Below are positions 53,961 through 63,045 of a DNA stretch of 64,000 nucleotides, one piece after another (the first letter of the stretch is position 1; every line of letters starts with the position of its first letter). This DNA comes from Campylobacter concisus. GTDB taxonomy: Bacteria > Campylobacterota > Campylobacteria > Campylobacterales > Campylobacteraceae. The position numbers and the translations under genes were made by a program. A model generated the notes under the pieces. It worked only from the letters and a program-made list of their open reading frames with translations, made no database searches and was not told where the DNA came from. The stretch lies in NCBI RefSeq assembly GCF_003048595.2, contig NZ_CP049270.1, positions 1,736,001 to 1,800,000 on the forward strand, written 5' to 3'.

Positions 53961-54485
53961 TTAATGGCAGCCACAACCGCAACTACCGCTACTTTTAATA
54001 GCATCAAATACAGCATCGTAGTTTGGCTCTTCTGTCACTTCAGGAACGATTTGTTTGTGTATTATTACGCCATCATTGATGACAAATACCGCTCTTGCAA
54101 GTAGTCCTTTTAGTGGGCCATCGCTCATTAAAACACCATAGTTTTTAGCAAATTCTCCGTATCTAAAGTCACTTCCGACACGTAAATTTTCTATGCCTTC
54201 AGTTGTGCAAAATCTCCCCATCGCAAATGGCAAATCATTTGAGATGATGCTAAGTTTTACGCCGTGTTTTCCAGCTACTTTTTCGTTAAATTTACGTGCT
54301 TCTGCCGCGCAAACGCCAGTATCAAGTGACGGCAGGCAAACAAGTACTTCTACGCCATTATTTCCGCCTACGCTAAACTCGCTAAGATCTTGCGCTACGA
54401 CTTTTGCTTCAGGCGCATAAGAGCCTACGAAAACCTCATTTCCACTTAAATTTACCTCACTACCTTTAAATTTTGTAGTTGCCAT
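53961..54485 (-). CDS. tpx: Thiol peroxidase with unusual CGCGCH tail
   Basis: 174-residue atypical 2-Cys peroxiredoxin that reduces hydrogen and organic peroxides. The peroxidatic cysteine is Cys59 (PSLDTGVC) and the resolving cysteine Cys93 (GRFCTTEG). After the normal end of the domain comes an extra tail, SSGSCGCGCH, with three cysteines and a histidine that could bind metal. It lies 14 nt after metB on the same strand, so peroxide defence is co-expressed with sulfur amino-acid metabolism. AAGGAGATAG precedes the ATG. Confidence 0.92.
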   Translation of the reverse strand: MATTKFKGSEVNLSGNEVFVGSYAPEAKVVAQDLSEFSVGGNNGVEVLVCLPSLDTGVCAAEARKFNEKVAGKHGVKLSIISNDLPFAMGRFCTTEGIENLRVGSDFRYGEFAKNYGVLMSDGPLKGLLARAVFVINDGVIIHKQIVPEVTEEPNYDAVFDAIKSSGSCGCGCH

Positions 54486-54499
54486 ATCTATCTCCTTTA

Positions 54500-55642
54500 T
54501 TATTTTTTTGCTTTTTTAAATGCTTGATCAAGATCTGCTATTAGATCATCAGCGTTTTCGATGCCGATGGCTAGGCGAAGCAAGTTTTGCTTTATACCAA
54601 TCTTATCTAGCACCTCTTCTGGATACGCCTCGTGCGTCATCGTAGCAGGCCTGCAAATAAGGCTTTCTACACCTCCAAGGCTCACTGCTAGATCAAAAAT
54701 TTCTAGCGATTTTACAAATTTATTTACATCATATTTTTCATCGAGCTCAAATGAGATGAGAGCACCGATGTCGCTTGCTTGAGCCGCTTGTATCTTTGCC
54801 TCTTGCTCGCTATATGAGCCGGCAAAATGCACAACGCTAACTGCGTCATTATCCTCTAAAAATTTGATTATTTTATGTGTATTTTGTGTTTGTCTATCAA
54901 ACCTAACGCTAAGCGTTTTAAGCCCACGTATTAGGTAGTATGCGTCCATCGGGCTTATGATGCCACCAAGCGTGTTTTTAGCAAATTTTATCTTTTCGGC
55001 CAAAGCATCATCGTTTAGCGTGACGATACCAGCGATCACGTCGGCGTGTCCGCCGATATATTTTGTGGCGCTATAGACCACGATATCAGCTCCATGATCA
55101 AGTACTCTTTGATAATAAGGCGTTAAAAATGTGTTATCCACGATGACTAGAGCGCCTTTTTTGTGAGCGATCTTTGAAATTCTAGCAATGTCTGTCACTC
55201 TTAAGAGAGGATTTGACGGAGTTTCGATGAAGATAGCCGCCACGTCGTCACTAATGTCATCTTCGCTCAAAAAATTTAGATCATCTATAAATTCGCTCTT
55301 TATACCGTGGCTTTCAAAAACGGTTGTAACATATCTATAAGTGCCGCCATAGACGTTGCTATTTAGTAGGACTTTTTGCCCAGTTTTTATAAGGCTAAGT
55401 ACCGCCGCTGTTGCTGCCATGCCTGAGCCAAAGCTAAAAGCGTATTTGCTGCCTTCAACTTTTGCAAAAATTTCATCAAATGCTTTTTTAGTTGGGTTGC
55501 TACCACGCGAATATGCAAATTCTTGAAAATTCTCAAGATCATCTTGCACAAATGTACTTGCTAAAAAAATAGGCGGAATGACAGCTTTATTTGGATTATT
55601 CTTAGCTTCAATGCCTTTTACGATCAAGGTGTCAAGTTTCAT
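54500..55642 (-). CDS. Trans-sulfuration PLP enzyme (cystathionine gamma-synthase / beta- or gamma-lyase family)
   Basis: This 380-residue Cys/Met-metabolism PLP enzyme has the substrate and cofactor motifs AYSRGSNPTKKAF, FGSGMAATAAVLSL, ETPSNPLLRVTDI and the PLP-lysine motif YSATKYIGGHADVIAG, with SLGGVESLICRPATMTH near the C terminus. Synthase, beta-lyase and gamma-lyase activities cannot be separated by motif alone; a MetB-like role is most likely. Upstream 216 nt hold no clear promoter. Operon with tpx. Confidence 0.85.
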   Translation of the reverse strand: MKLDTLIVKGIEAKNNPNKAVIPPIFLASTFVQDDLENFQEFAYSRGSNPTKKAFDEIFAKVEGSKYAFSFGSGMAATAAVLSLIKTGQKVLLNSNVYGGTYRYVTTVFESHGIKSEFIDDLNFLSEDDISDDVAAIFIETPSNPLLRVTDIARISKIAHKKGALVIVDNTFLTPYYQRVLDHGADIVVYSATKYIGGHADVIAGIVTLNDDALAEKIKFAKNTLGGIISPMDAYYLIRGLKTLSVRFDRQTQNTHKIIKFLEDNDAVSVVHFAGSYSEQEAKIQAAQASDIGALISFELDEKYDVNKFVKSLEIFDLAVSLGGVESLICRPATMTHEAYPEEVLDKIGIKQNLLRLAIGIENADDLIADLDQAFKKAKK

Positions 55643-55858
55643 AAATTTCCTTTTAAAAATTTGTGAAATCTTACATAATAAAGATTAATCTTCCCCAAAC
55701 CCACCCAAAACGTAGCTAAATCAGTAAGTGGTAGTAACATTTATTTTTAAGAATGCATTTTTTAAATTGCTGGGATAAATTTAAGCTTTTGCTCTCTCCC
55801 CGCAAGCCTAATAAATTTTTCTTTTTACTCGCCTTTAGCTACATTTTCACCATAAATT

Positions 55859-56314
55859 TTATTCTATAAGATCAACTTGCCAGTTTGCCTCTTGTAGCTT
55901 CATATCTAGCTCTCTGATCTCTTTGGATAGCTCGTCTATTTGCTTTTGAAGCGTGACCACATCGACACTACTTAAAATTTTTATCTCGCTATTTGAGTAA
56001 AGATCAACCTTTTGGCTTGCGCTTTTGGCAAAATCCCTAAGTACGCTTGCTTTTTGGCTTAACGTATCTTTTTTAGCAATCATTTCAGTTAGACTCGCGC
56101 CTTCAAATTTTGCAATTGAGTTTGTTAAATTTATAGCCAAGATCAGCCTAAATAGCTCATCGCTTAGCCTATCAAGCTCTTTTAAAAGAAGCTTTGGATC
56201 TTCGCTAGGTCTTTCATTTTCTTGCATTTTTGCATTATCGAGCAACCTACCTTTTAGCTGCTCTAAGCGTTTTTGTGTATCGGCCCTTAAAATGAGAGCC
56301 TGAGCTAATTTCAT
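55859..56314 (-). CDS. DIP1984-family protein
   Basis: 151 residues from ATG 56314 (a second ATG lies at 56317). It is all helical, with the family pattern KLAQALILRADTQKRLEQLKGRL at the start, ASLTEMIAKKDTLSQKASVLRDFA in the middle and SSVDVVTLQKQIDELSKEIRELDMKLQEANW near the end. The family is widespread and of unknown function. It is divergent to patB. Confidence 0.85.
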   Translation of the reverse strand: MKLAQALILRADTQKRLEQLKGRLLDNAKMQENERPSEDPKLLLKELDRLSDELFRLILAINLTNSIAKFEGASLTEMIAKKDTLSQKASVLRDFAKSASQKVDLYSNSEIKILSSVDVVTLQKQIDELSKEIRELDMKLQEANWQVDLIE

Positions 56315-56377
56315 CATTTTTCCTTTTGAAATATTAAATTGAGAGAAAATTTCAAATTATATTAGTATCTTTTGGGT

Positions 56378-56383
56378 TATAAT
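56378..56383 (+). promoter_or_regulatory. -10 box (TATAAT) for patB
   Basis: TATAAT in GGTTATAATTG lies about 30 nt before the ATG; AAGGAAAAGCT is the ribosome binding site. Confidence 0.5.
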
Positions 56384-56413
56384 TGATTTAAAATTTTATT
56401 TTAAGGAAAAGCT

Positions 56414-57580
56414 ATGAAGTACGATTTTGATACGCTTATTAGCAGAGATGGCACTAACTCATCAAAATGGCGAATGAAAAACGATGTTTTGCCAATGTGG
56501 GTTGCTGATATGGATTTTAAGGCTGCACCTGAAATTTTAAATGCCCTACAAAAGCGTCTTGATAATGGCGTCTTTGGCTACTCATTTATCCCAAAAGAGT
56601 GGAACGAAGCGATTAAGGGCTGGTGGAAAAGGCGTCATGATGTTAGCTTTGAAAACGATTGGATGTGCTTTTGCACTGGCGTTATACCAGCGATTTCTAC
56701 TGCTATTAGAAGATTTAGCAATCCAGGGGATCAAATTTTAGTTCAAGCTCCCGTCTATCACGTATTTTTTAACTGCATCAAAAATAATGGTCGTGAAATT
56801 TTATCAAACGACCTTGTCTATAAAAATGGCTCTTATGAGATTGACTTTGAAGACCTTGAGGCAAAGCTAGCGCAGCCGCTAACAACTATGATGCTTCTTT
56901 GCAATCCTCACAATCCAATAGGAAAAATTTGGGACAAAGAGACGCTTAAAAAAATAGGCGAGCTTTGCTATAAGCACGATGTTTTGGTTATCAGCGATGA
57001 GATCCACTGCGACATAACTGATCCTGGTCTAAGCTACGTGCCATTTATCAGCGTTAGCGAAGAGTGTAAAAATAACTCAATCACATGCATCTCACCAACA
57101 AAAGCTTTCAATATCGCAGGACTTCAAAGCTCAGCCATCGTCACGCCAAATGAGCAAATACGCGCCAGAATAAATGCAGCTGTAAATTATGATGAGATAG
57201 GAGAAGCAAACGCATTTGCAATAACTGCGACAATAGCGGCATTTAACGATAGTCAAACATGGCTTGATAAACTTAGGGAGTATCTCTTCGAAAATAAAAA
57301 GGTCGTTATAAATTTCATAAAAGAGCAAAATTTGCCAGTAAAACTCCTACCATCAAATGCGACTTATCTTTTATGGCTCGATTGCAGCGCTTTTTGTGAG
57401 GATTCGAGCGAATTTATGAATTTCTTGCGTGATAAAGCTGGGCTTTGGCTAAATGATGGCAATGCTTACAGGGGAGATAGATTTTTCCTCCGTATGAATA
57501 TTGCAACCCAAAGAGCCAGAGTGCTTGAGGGGCTAAAACGCTTACAAAATGGTATAAATTTATACACTTCAAGAAAATAA
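56414..57580 (+). CDS. patB: MalY/PatB-type cystathionine beta-lyase / aminotransferase
   Basis: The protein is a 388-residue fold type I PLP enzyme. N-terminal WRMKNDVLPMWVADMDFKAAPEI and FGYSFIPKEW are hallmarks of the MalY/PatB group. The PLP-binding part includes CNPHNPIGKIW, ISDEIHCDI and the lysine in ISPTKAFNIAGLQSS. These enzymes cleave cystathionine or cysteine conjugates with C-S lyase activity, releasing sulfide or thiols in oral and intestinal bacteria. Two genes away is the metB-like gene, so sulfur amino-acid enzymes cluster here. Confidence 0.88.
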   Translation: MKYDFDTLISRDGTNSSKWRMKNDVLPMWVADMDFKAAPEILNALQKRLDNGVFGYSFIPKEWNEAIKGWWKRRHDVSFENDWMCFCTGVIPAISTAIRRFSNPGDQILVQAPVYHVFFNCIKNNGREILSNDLVYKNGSYEIDFEDLEAKLAQPLTTMMLLCNPHNPIGKIWDKETLKKIGELCYKHDVLVISDEIHCDITDPGLSYVPFISVSEECKNNSITCISPTKAFNIAGLQSSAIVTPNEQIRARINAAVNYDEIGEANAFAITATIAAFNDSQTWLDKLREYLFENKKVVINFIKEQNLPVKLLPSNATYLLWLDCSAFCEDSSEFMNFLRDKAGLWLNDGNAYRGDRFFLRMNIATQRARVLEGLKRLQNGINLYTSRK

Positions 57581-58054
57581 AATTGACCAAATTTGGCTGG
57601 GTGGCTTTTGAATTTTAAGCTACTCCTGCCCAATATTAATACAGCTCGGGGCATTTTTGAAGCAGTGAATATTGCCCCAATATTTTTAAATATCAAATCA
57701 AATTGTACTGATAATTTTAAAGGTAAGATGACCTACACTAGTTTTTATTTGCTTGCTTAAATTTAAGTATATAACCTCTCTCAATCACGATATAGTAGAT
57801 TAAAGCGAGCAATTTGCACCTTTTTGAAGTGATAAATTCTATACCCATGGCTTATAAAATTTAGCAGTGGTTTAAAATTTTCAACAAAGCAGAAATTTGA
57901 AGTTAAGATAGCTTATGCTGGTTTTAAATTTAAGAGAAATTGTTTGCTAAAACAAAATTTTGAGCCATTTTTGAAGTTACACTTTCTTTTAAAACAAGGT
58001 AGTTTTTGCTAATAAATTTGATGATTTTAAAAATTTAGATAAAAGTAGAAATTT
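57581..58054. repeat. Intergenic stretch of decayed tandem repeats
   Basis: No coding frame is credible. TTTTTGAAG recurs at 57654-57662, 57821-57829 and 57968-57976 (spacings 167 and 147 nt). A second block (TTAAGATAGCTTATGCTGG) recurs in related form at about 57720 and 57903, and a third (AAAG-AGAAATTT-AAG) at about 57885 and 58030. This suggests about three copies of a 150-165-nt unit that have diverged. Confidence 0.4.
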
Positions 58055-58075
58055 AAAGGCGGGTAAGCCCCCGCC
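58055..58075 (-). terminator. Terminator of sodB
   Basis: GGCGGG / CCCGCC stem with a 6-nt loop and a following TTTAAATTT on the minus strand, 5 nt after the sodB stop. Confidence 0.75.
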
Positions 58076-58080
58076 AGATA

Positions 58081-58698
58081 TTATTTGTGAAGTTCTTTTG
58101 TGTAAAACTCAACTGAGCCTAGGCCCTCTTTTAGCGCCCACTCGTAAGCTTTGCTTACAAATTCCCAGTTTATATTCTCATAGAAAGTCTCTAGGTATTT
58201 TGGACGAGCGTTGAAGTTGTCGATGTAGTAAGCGTGCTCCCAAACATCAACGACTAGAAGCGGCACTTTGCCATCGCTCACTGGAGTTTTTGCGTTACTA
58301 GTTTGTACGATCTCTAGCTTTTTGTTGCTTGGATCAAATACAAGCCATGCCCAGCCTGAGCCAAAAAGTGTTGTAGCTGCCTTTAAAAATTCCTCTTTGA
58401 AATTTGCGAAATTTGCTTCGATCGCAGCTTTTAGCTCGCTTGACATCTCGCTTTTTTTAGCGATACAGTCCCAGTAAAAGTCGTGGTTGTAAACTTGAGC
58501 GACGTTGTTGTAAAGGCCACCTTCGCTATTTGTTAGAATTTCATAAAAAGATGCGTTAGCAAATTTTGTATCTTTTATAAGATTGTTTAAATTTGCTACG
58601 TAAGTTGCATGATGCTTGCCGTAGTGGTATTCACAGGTTTTTGCGCTAACTACTGCATTGCTATTTGCATCAAATGGAAGTTTTCTAAGTTCAAACAT
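58081..58698 (-). CDS. sodB: Superoxide dismutase (iron type)
   Basis: The 205-residue enzyme converts superoxide to peroxide and oxygen in the cytosol. Metal ligands are in CEYHYGKHHATYV (His), NHDFYWDCI (His) and VDVWEHAYYIDNFNARPKYL (Asp and His). The surrounding GSGWAWL pattern favours iron over manganese. It has a single promoter and its own terminator. AAGGAATTATT precedes the ATG. Confidence 0.95.
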   Translation of the reverse strand: MFELRKLPFDANSNAVVSAKTCEYHYGKHHATYVANLNNLIKDTKFANASFYEILTNSEGGLYNNVAQVYNHDFYWDCIAKKSEMSSELKAAIEANFANFKEEFLKAATTLFGSGWAWLVFDPSNKKLEIVQTSNAKTPVSDGKVPLLVVDVWEHAYYIDNFNARPKYLETFYENINWEFVSKAYEWALKEGLGSVEFYTKELHK

Positions 58699-58732
58699 AA
58701 TAATTCCTTAATAATAAAATTTGTTGTTTCGT

Positions 58733-58738
58733 ATTATA
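58733..58738 (-). promoter_or_regulatory. -10 box (TATAAT) for sodB
   Basis: TATAAT in GGCTATAATACG lies about 35 nt before the sodB start. Confidence 0.55.
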
Positions 58739-59099
58739 GCCATAAAAAATTAATAAACAAAAATCTTTTAAATTTAGCCGCAAAATATAGGCTAAATTTA
58801 AGCAAGACTAAACTTACATTTTTTGGCGGGCTTTTAAACTTATAGAAAAAATTTAGAGCAAAATATCCCATACATTTGTTTAAATGGATTCAAAAATTTA
58901 TTAAAAGTAAAAATAAAATAAATTTTATGTGTAAAAAAGTAACAAATATACTTTAAAAGTTTAGTTATTAAAAAACTATAAAAATTTTTCAAAAATATAA
59001 ATTAGCCTTTAAGAGCATAGTTGTTACTAAAATACACATACAAAAATAAATAGCTGTGAATTTACGAAACAAAATTTCTAAATTTTTATTTTTGAAATT

Positions 59100-59105
59100 T
59101 ATAAT
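59100..59105 (+). promoter_or_regulatory. -10 box (TATAAT) for dctPQM
   Basis: TATAAT in TTTATAATGCG lies about 32 nt before the dctP start; AAAGGATAAAAG is the ribosome binding site. Confidence 0.5.
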
Positions 59106-59137
59106 GCGTTTAACAAAACCATTACAAAGGATAAAAG

Positions 59138-60130
59138 ATGAAATTCTTACAAGCTTTACTTTTCACTTGTGCCATCAGTGGCTTAGCATTTGGTGCAGAC
59201 AAAGTCTATACGATCAAATTTGCTCACGTTGTTGCAGCTTCTACACCAAAAGGCAAGGCAGCTGACTTTTTTGCTAAACGTGCTGAGGAGCTAAGCGGCG
59301 GTAAACTAAAAGTTCAAGTCTTCCCATCAGCTCAGCTACTTGATGATGATAGGGTTTTTGGTGCGTTAAAGCTTGGCAATGTTCAAATGGCAGCTCCAAG
59401 TTTTTCAAAATTTACACCTATCGTGCCACAGTTTCAGCTATTTGACCTGCCTTTCATCTTTAAAGACGCAGAGCACCTTCATAAGGTCCAAGACGGCGAG
59501 GTCGGCGAGGAGCTAAAAGCCCTTGTTACAAAAAAAGGCTTTGTGGCACTTGATTATTGGGATGCTGGATTTAAGCATTTTAGCTCAAGCAAAAAGCCAG
59601 TTCTTGTGCCAGAAGATGCAAAAGGACAAAAATTTAGAATCCAAAGCTCAAAAGTGCTTGAAGAGCAGATCAAAGTGATCGGTGGTAACCCACAAGTTCT
59701 GCCATTTTCAGAGGTTTATTCTGCACTTCAACAAGGCGTAGTTGATGCGACTGAAAATCCACTATCAAATTTCTATAACTCGAAATTTCACGAAGTTCAA
59801 AGCTCGCTTACACTTTCAAGTCACGGATATTTGGGCTATTTAGTCGTTATGAGCGATAAATTTTGGAGCAAGCTACCAGATGATCTAAAAGCAAATGTAA
59901 AACAAGCTCTAAGCGAAGCAACAGCTTTTGAGAGAGAAGAGACAGCAAAAGAGGACGCTCACGTCATAGCTGAGCTTGAAAAATACATCGCTGCTAGTAA
60001 AAAACTAGAAATTTATAAGATCGATGATGCACAAAAGGCTGAGTGGCAAAAGGTTATGCAATCAATCTATCCTAAATTTTACGATGTTATCGGTAAAGAT
60101 CTCATAGAAAAGACTCTTGGGACAAAATAA
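59138..60130 (+). CDS. dctP: DctP, TRAP transporter solute-binding protein
   Basis: 330-residue periplasmic binding protein with a Sec signal peptide (cleavage about FGA|D at residue 20). The DctP-type signature region is ASTPKGKAADFFAKRAEELSGGKLKVQVFPSAQL, with the ligand-carboxylate arginine region near GQKFRIQSSKVLEEQ and VDATENPLSNFYNSKFHEVQ. C4-dicarboxylates such as succinate, fumarate or malate are the probable substrate. Stop overlaps the dctQ start by 1 nt. Confidence 0.92.
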   Translation: MKFLQALLFTCAISGLAFGADKVYTIKFAHVVAASTPKGKAADFFAKRAEELSGGKLKVQVFPSAQLLDDDRVFGALKLGNVQMAAPSFSKFTPIVPQFQLFDLPFIFKDAEHLHKVQDGEVGEELKALVTKKGFVALDYWDAGFKHFSSSKKPVLVPEDAKGQKFRIQSSKVLEEQIKVIGGNPQVLPFSEVYSALQQGVVDATENPLSNFYNSKFHEVQSSLTLSSHGYLGYLVVMSDKFWSKLPDDLKANVKQALSEATAFEREETAKEDAHVIAELEKYIAASKKLEIYKIDDAQKAEWQKVMQSIYPKFYDVIGKDLIEKTLGTK

Positions 60131-60672
60131 TGAAGAGTTTTTTTAATGTCCTTGATATAGCGATAGCCTCACTAAATAAAACTATCGCAGTAGTCGGGCT
60201 AGCTAGTGGAACATTGCTGGCCTTTGCAAATGTTATGGCTAGATATTTTTTCGATAAAAGCTGGTCATGGGCGAGTGAGCTATCAAACTATCTATTTATA
60301 TGGTCGGCGTTTTTTGCCGCAGCATATGGCTTTAACAAGGGCATTCACGTGAGCGTAACTATCTTGGTGGAGAAATTTCCACCAGCGCTCGCGAAAGTAT
60401 GCCTGCTCTTTTCACACATCTTAACAACTGTCTTTTTGATATTTATCGCAGTTTATTCGATTGATTATCTCAAAATTTTGCATGAGATCGAGCAGATGAT
60501 AATAGACCTTGGCATACCTCAATGGGTCCCTATGTTAGTGCTTCCAATAGCCTTCGTTACAGCTAGCTACCGCTCGACTGAAAAAGCCATAAAAGTAGCT
60601 CTAACGCCTGCAGAAAATGTCGTAAGCAACGAAGCACATGAGCTAGCTCATGGTAGCGTAGTCAAAGATTAA
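60130..60672 (+). CDS. dctQ: DctQ, TRAP transporter small membrane subunit
   Basis: 180 residues, four membrane helices, with RYFFDKSWSWASELSNYLFIWSAFFAAAYGF, a typical DctQ block. It couples the binding protein to the DctM channel. It starts at the last base of dctP; dctM follows after 11 nt with AAGGAGAAAAAAG. Confidence 0.92.
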   Translation: MKSFFNVLDIAIASLNKTIAVVGLASGTLLAFANVMARYFFDKSWSWASELSNYLFIWSAFFAAAYGFNKGIHVSVTILVEKFPPALAKVCLLFSHILTTVFLIFIAVYSIDYLKILHEIEQMIIDLGIPQWVPMLVLPIAFVTASYRSTEKAIKVALTPAENVVSNEAHELAHGSVVKD

Positions 60673-60683
60673 GGAGAAAAAAG

Positions 60684-61967
60684 ATGACAATAGCATTTTT
60701 ATTTATCCTACTTTTTGCACTAATGCTAATAGGCGTGCCTGTGGCTGTTTCACTGGGAACTAGCACTGTTTTAACGATGATATTTTTTACAGATATCGAC
60801 ATCGCTACGATCCCACAGCTAATTTTTGATGGTATCAATAAATTTTCGCTAATGGCGATCCCGATGTTTATCTTGGCTGGAAATTTACTAAGTAAAGGTG
60901 GCTCAGCAAGACGTATCATCGACTTTGCAAAGTCTATGGTCGGACACTTGCCTGGCGGCTTGCCTATGAGTGCGATATTTGCCTGCATCATCTTTGCAGC
61001 GGTCTCTGGAAGCTCACCTGCGACGGTTGTAGCGATAGGCTCAATTATGTTTGCAGCGATAAAAGAGGCCGGCTATCCAAAAGAGTACGCAGTGGGCGGC
61101 ATAACTACAGCTGGCTCGCTTGGAATTTTGATCCCACCTTCAGTTGTTATGATAGTTTATGGCGTAACTGCTGAGGTAAGTATTGGCAAGCTCTTTATGG
61201 CTGGTGTTGTGCCTGGTCTTATGCTTGGAGCTTTTATGCTAGTTCAAACTTATGTTGGCGCAAAAAAACTTGGCTTTAAAGCAACTAAGGCTGAACCATT
61301 TAAAGTAAGAGTGCAGAAATTTACCAAAGCATTTTGGGCGCTTTTGATCGTTGTTGTGGTCATCGGCGGAATTTATGGAGGTATTTTTACTCCGACAGAA
61401 GCTGCTGCGGCAAGTGCAGTCTATGCGTTATTTATCTCACTTTTTATCTATAGAGATATAAAGATAAAAGATCTTTGGGATATCTGCCTAGACTCGGCTC
61501 TTACAACAGCTATGATATTTTTCATCATCGCAAACGCTGTTGTTTTTGCATATTTGCTAACTAGCGAGCAGATCCCTCAAGCTATCGCTTCGATGATACT
61601 TGACGCGAATATCGGTATGATAGGATTTTTGATATTTGTAAATATCCTGCTCTTTATTATGGGTCAGTTCATGGAGCCTTCAAGCGTTATCATGATCATG
61701 GTTCCACTCTTGCTTCCGATAGCTACGCAGCTTGGCATAGATCCGATACATTTTGGTATTATCTTAGTTGTAAATATGGAGATAGGCATGGTGACTCCGC
61801 CTGTTGGACTAAATTTATTTGTCGCAAGCGGTCTTACAAATATGAACTTAAAAGAGGTCATCATGGCATGCTTGCCGTGGACACTCACTTTATTCTTTGG
61901 CCTTATCTTGGTTACTTATATACCACAAATTTCTCTTTGGTTGCCAAACATAATGTATGGACATTAA
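60684..61967 (+). CDS. dctM: DctM, TRAP transporter large membrane subunit
   Basis: 427 residues and about twelve membrane helices; sodium-driven uptake channel. Typical motifs are AIPMFILAGNLLSKGGSARRIIDF, FAAVSGSSPATVVAIGSIM, GSLGILIPPSVVMIVYG and MVTPPVGLNLFVASGL. Third gene of the operon, followed by a bidirectional terminator. Confidence 0.95.
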   Translation: MTIAFLFILLFALMLIGVPVAVSLGTSTVLTMIFFTDIDIATIPQLIFDGINKFSLMAIPMFILAGNLLSKGGSARRIIDFAKSMVGHLPGGLPMSAIFACIIFAAVSGSSPATVVAIGSIMFAAIKEAGYPKEYAVGGITTAGSLGILIPPSVVMIVYGVTAEVSIGKLFMAGVVPGLMLGAFMLVQTYVGAKKLGFKATKAEPFKVRVQKFTKAFWALLIVVVVIGGIYGGIFTPTEAAAASAVYALFISLFIYRDIKIKDLWDICLDSALTTAMIFFIIANAVVFAYLLTSEQIPQAIASMILDANIGMIGFLIFVNILLFIMGQFMEPSSVIMIMVPLLLPIATQLGIDPIHFGIILVVNMEIGMVTPPVGLNLFVASGLTNMNLKEVIMACLPWTLTLFFGLILVTYIPQISLWLPNIMYGH

Positions 61968-61994
61968 AATTTAGAGGCTCTTGCCTCTAAATTT
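61967..61994. terminator. Bidirectional terminator between dctM and the diguanylate cyclase gene
   Basis: A 12-bp perfect stem (AAATTTAGAGGC / GCCTCTAAATTT) with a 4-nt loop starting at the last base of the dctM stop. It also overlaps the end of the convergent GGDEF gene. Confidence 0.75.
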
Positions 61995-63045
61995 ATGCTT
62001 TTGGGTCGTAATCCGCACTCATAACGATATTTTTACCACTTCGCTTACCAGCATAAAGTAGATTATCAGCTTGTTTTATCATCTTTTCTAAGCTAAATTC
62101 TCCCGTACCATCATGAGCAACTACTCCAAAAGTCATAGTTGCGTTGATCTTTATGTTTTCAAACTCAACTATATTTTTACTCAAAGTCTCTCTCACACGC
62201 TCTACGATACTTACAGCTGCATCTTTTTTTACGCCCAAGACGACTGCTAAAAATTCTTCTCCGCCAAACCTAGCCACTCTATCTTTATCTCTAAATGTAT
62301 TTTTAAATATGCCTGATAAGCTTCTTAAAACGGCATCTCCTGCACCGTGTCCATAGGTATCGTTTATCTTTTTAAAGTTATCAATATCGCACATAACGAT
62401 TGCAAAGTCCCTATTTTTATAAAGATCGTTTTGGCTTAAAATTTTCTGCATCGAAGTACGATTTAAAAGCCCTGTTAATGGATCGTGATTTAAGATATTT
62501 TCAGCCATCTCTTTTTCCTCTAAGATGCTTAAAAATATAAATAAATTTGAGCTCTCCAAAAGGTACGAAACAACAACCGAGAATACACAAACCATACTTA
62601 AGTTAAAAACAAAAAGTAGATCTCTAAAGCCGTCAAAATTTTTTACAGGCTGGCCATCTAAATATACATAGCAGGCTATAGATAAAATTATTTGCACTGC
62701 AACTATTATGTAGTTAAAAAATTTATAGGTAAATGAAGTAAAAAATAGTATTAGCGACGATGCTAGAAACAATAACCCAAATCCATACCCCCATCCAAGT
62801 GTTAGCATACAAACTAATGCATGAAATAAAATTTCAAGCTGGACTATCAGCATTGCTATCTTGTTATTTTCAGGGCTATCGTAAATAAGCCTTAAAAGAA
62901 AAAGATAGGTTGCCACCGAAAATACATTCATAACCGCTAGAATTTCTTCTTTCATAAATAAAAAAATGAAAAAATAACAGACGTGAGTTAATAATATTGA
63001 AAATATGATAATTTTTTGAGCCGTATAGAGTGAAATTCTACGCAT
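61993..63045 (-). CDS. Membrane diguanylate cyclase (GGDEF), first copy
   Basis: This 350-residue protein has six N-terminal membrane helices (about residues 1-170), a short coiled linker and a GGDEF domain (HDPLTGLLNRTSMQKIL ... YGHGAGDAVLRSL ... RFGGEEFLAVV). The active-site motif is GGEEF. An RxxD inhibitory site (RDKD) lies exactly five residues before it, so product inhibition is expected. It should make cyclic di-GMP from GTP in response to an unknown membrane signal. It overlaps the second copy by 8 nt. Confidence 0.9.
   Translation of the reverse strand: MRRISLYTAQKIIIFSILLTHVCYFFIFLFMKEEILAVMNVFSVATYLFLLRLIYDSPENNKIAMLIVQLEILFHALVCMLTLGWGYGFGLLFLASSLILFFTSFTYKFFNYIIVAVQIILSIACYVYLDGQPVKNFDGFRDLLFVFNLSMVCVFSVVVSYLLESSNLFIFLSILEEKEMAENILNHDPLTGLLNRTSMQKILSQNDLYKNRDFAIVMCDIDNFKKINDTYGHGAGDAVLRSLSGIFKNTFRDKDRVARFGGEEFLAVVLGVKKDAAVSIVERVRETLSKNIVEFENIKINATMTFGVVAHDGTGEFSLEKMIKQADNLLYAGKRSGKNIVMSADYDPKA

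Larger units (their letters stand above)
58699..59137. other. 439-nt AT-rich divergent region between sodB and dctP
   Basis: Contains the sodB -10 box (58733-58738, minus) and the dctP -10 box (59100-59105). The remainder is AT-rich with no credible coding frame; no operator could be identified for dicarboxylate control. Confidence 0.5.

Noticed and set aside
57581..58080. CRISPR array in the repeat-bearing intergenic region
   Set aside because: Repeats are long, degenerate and few, with no short identical repeats separated by uniform spacers, and no cas genes are nearby.
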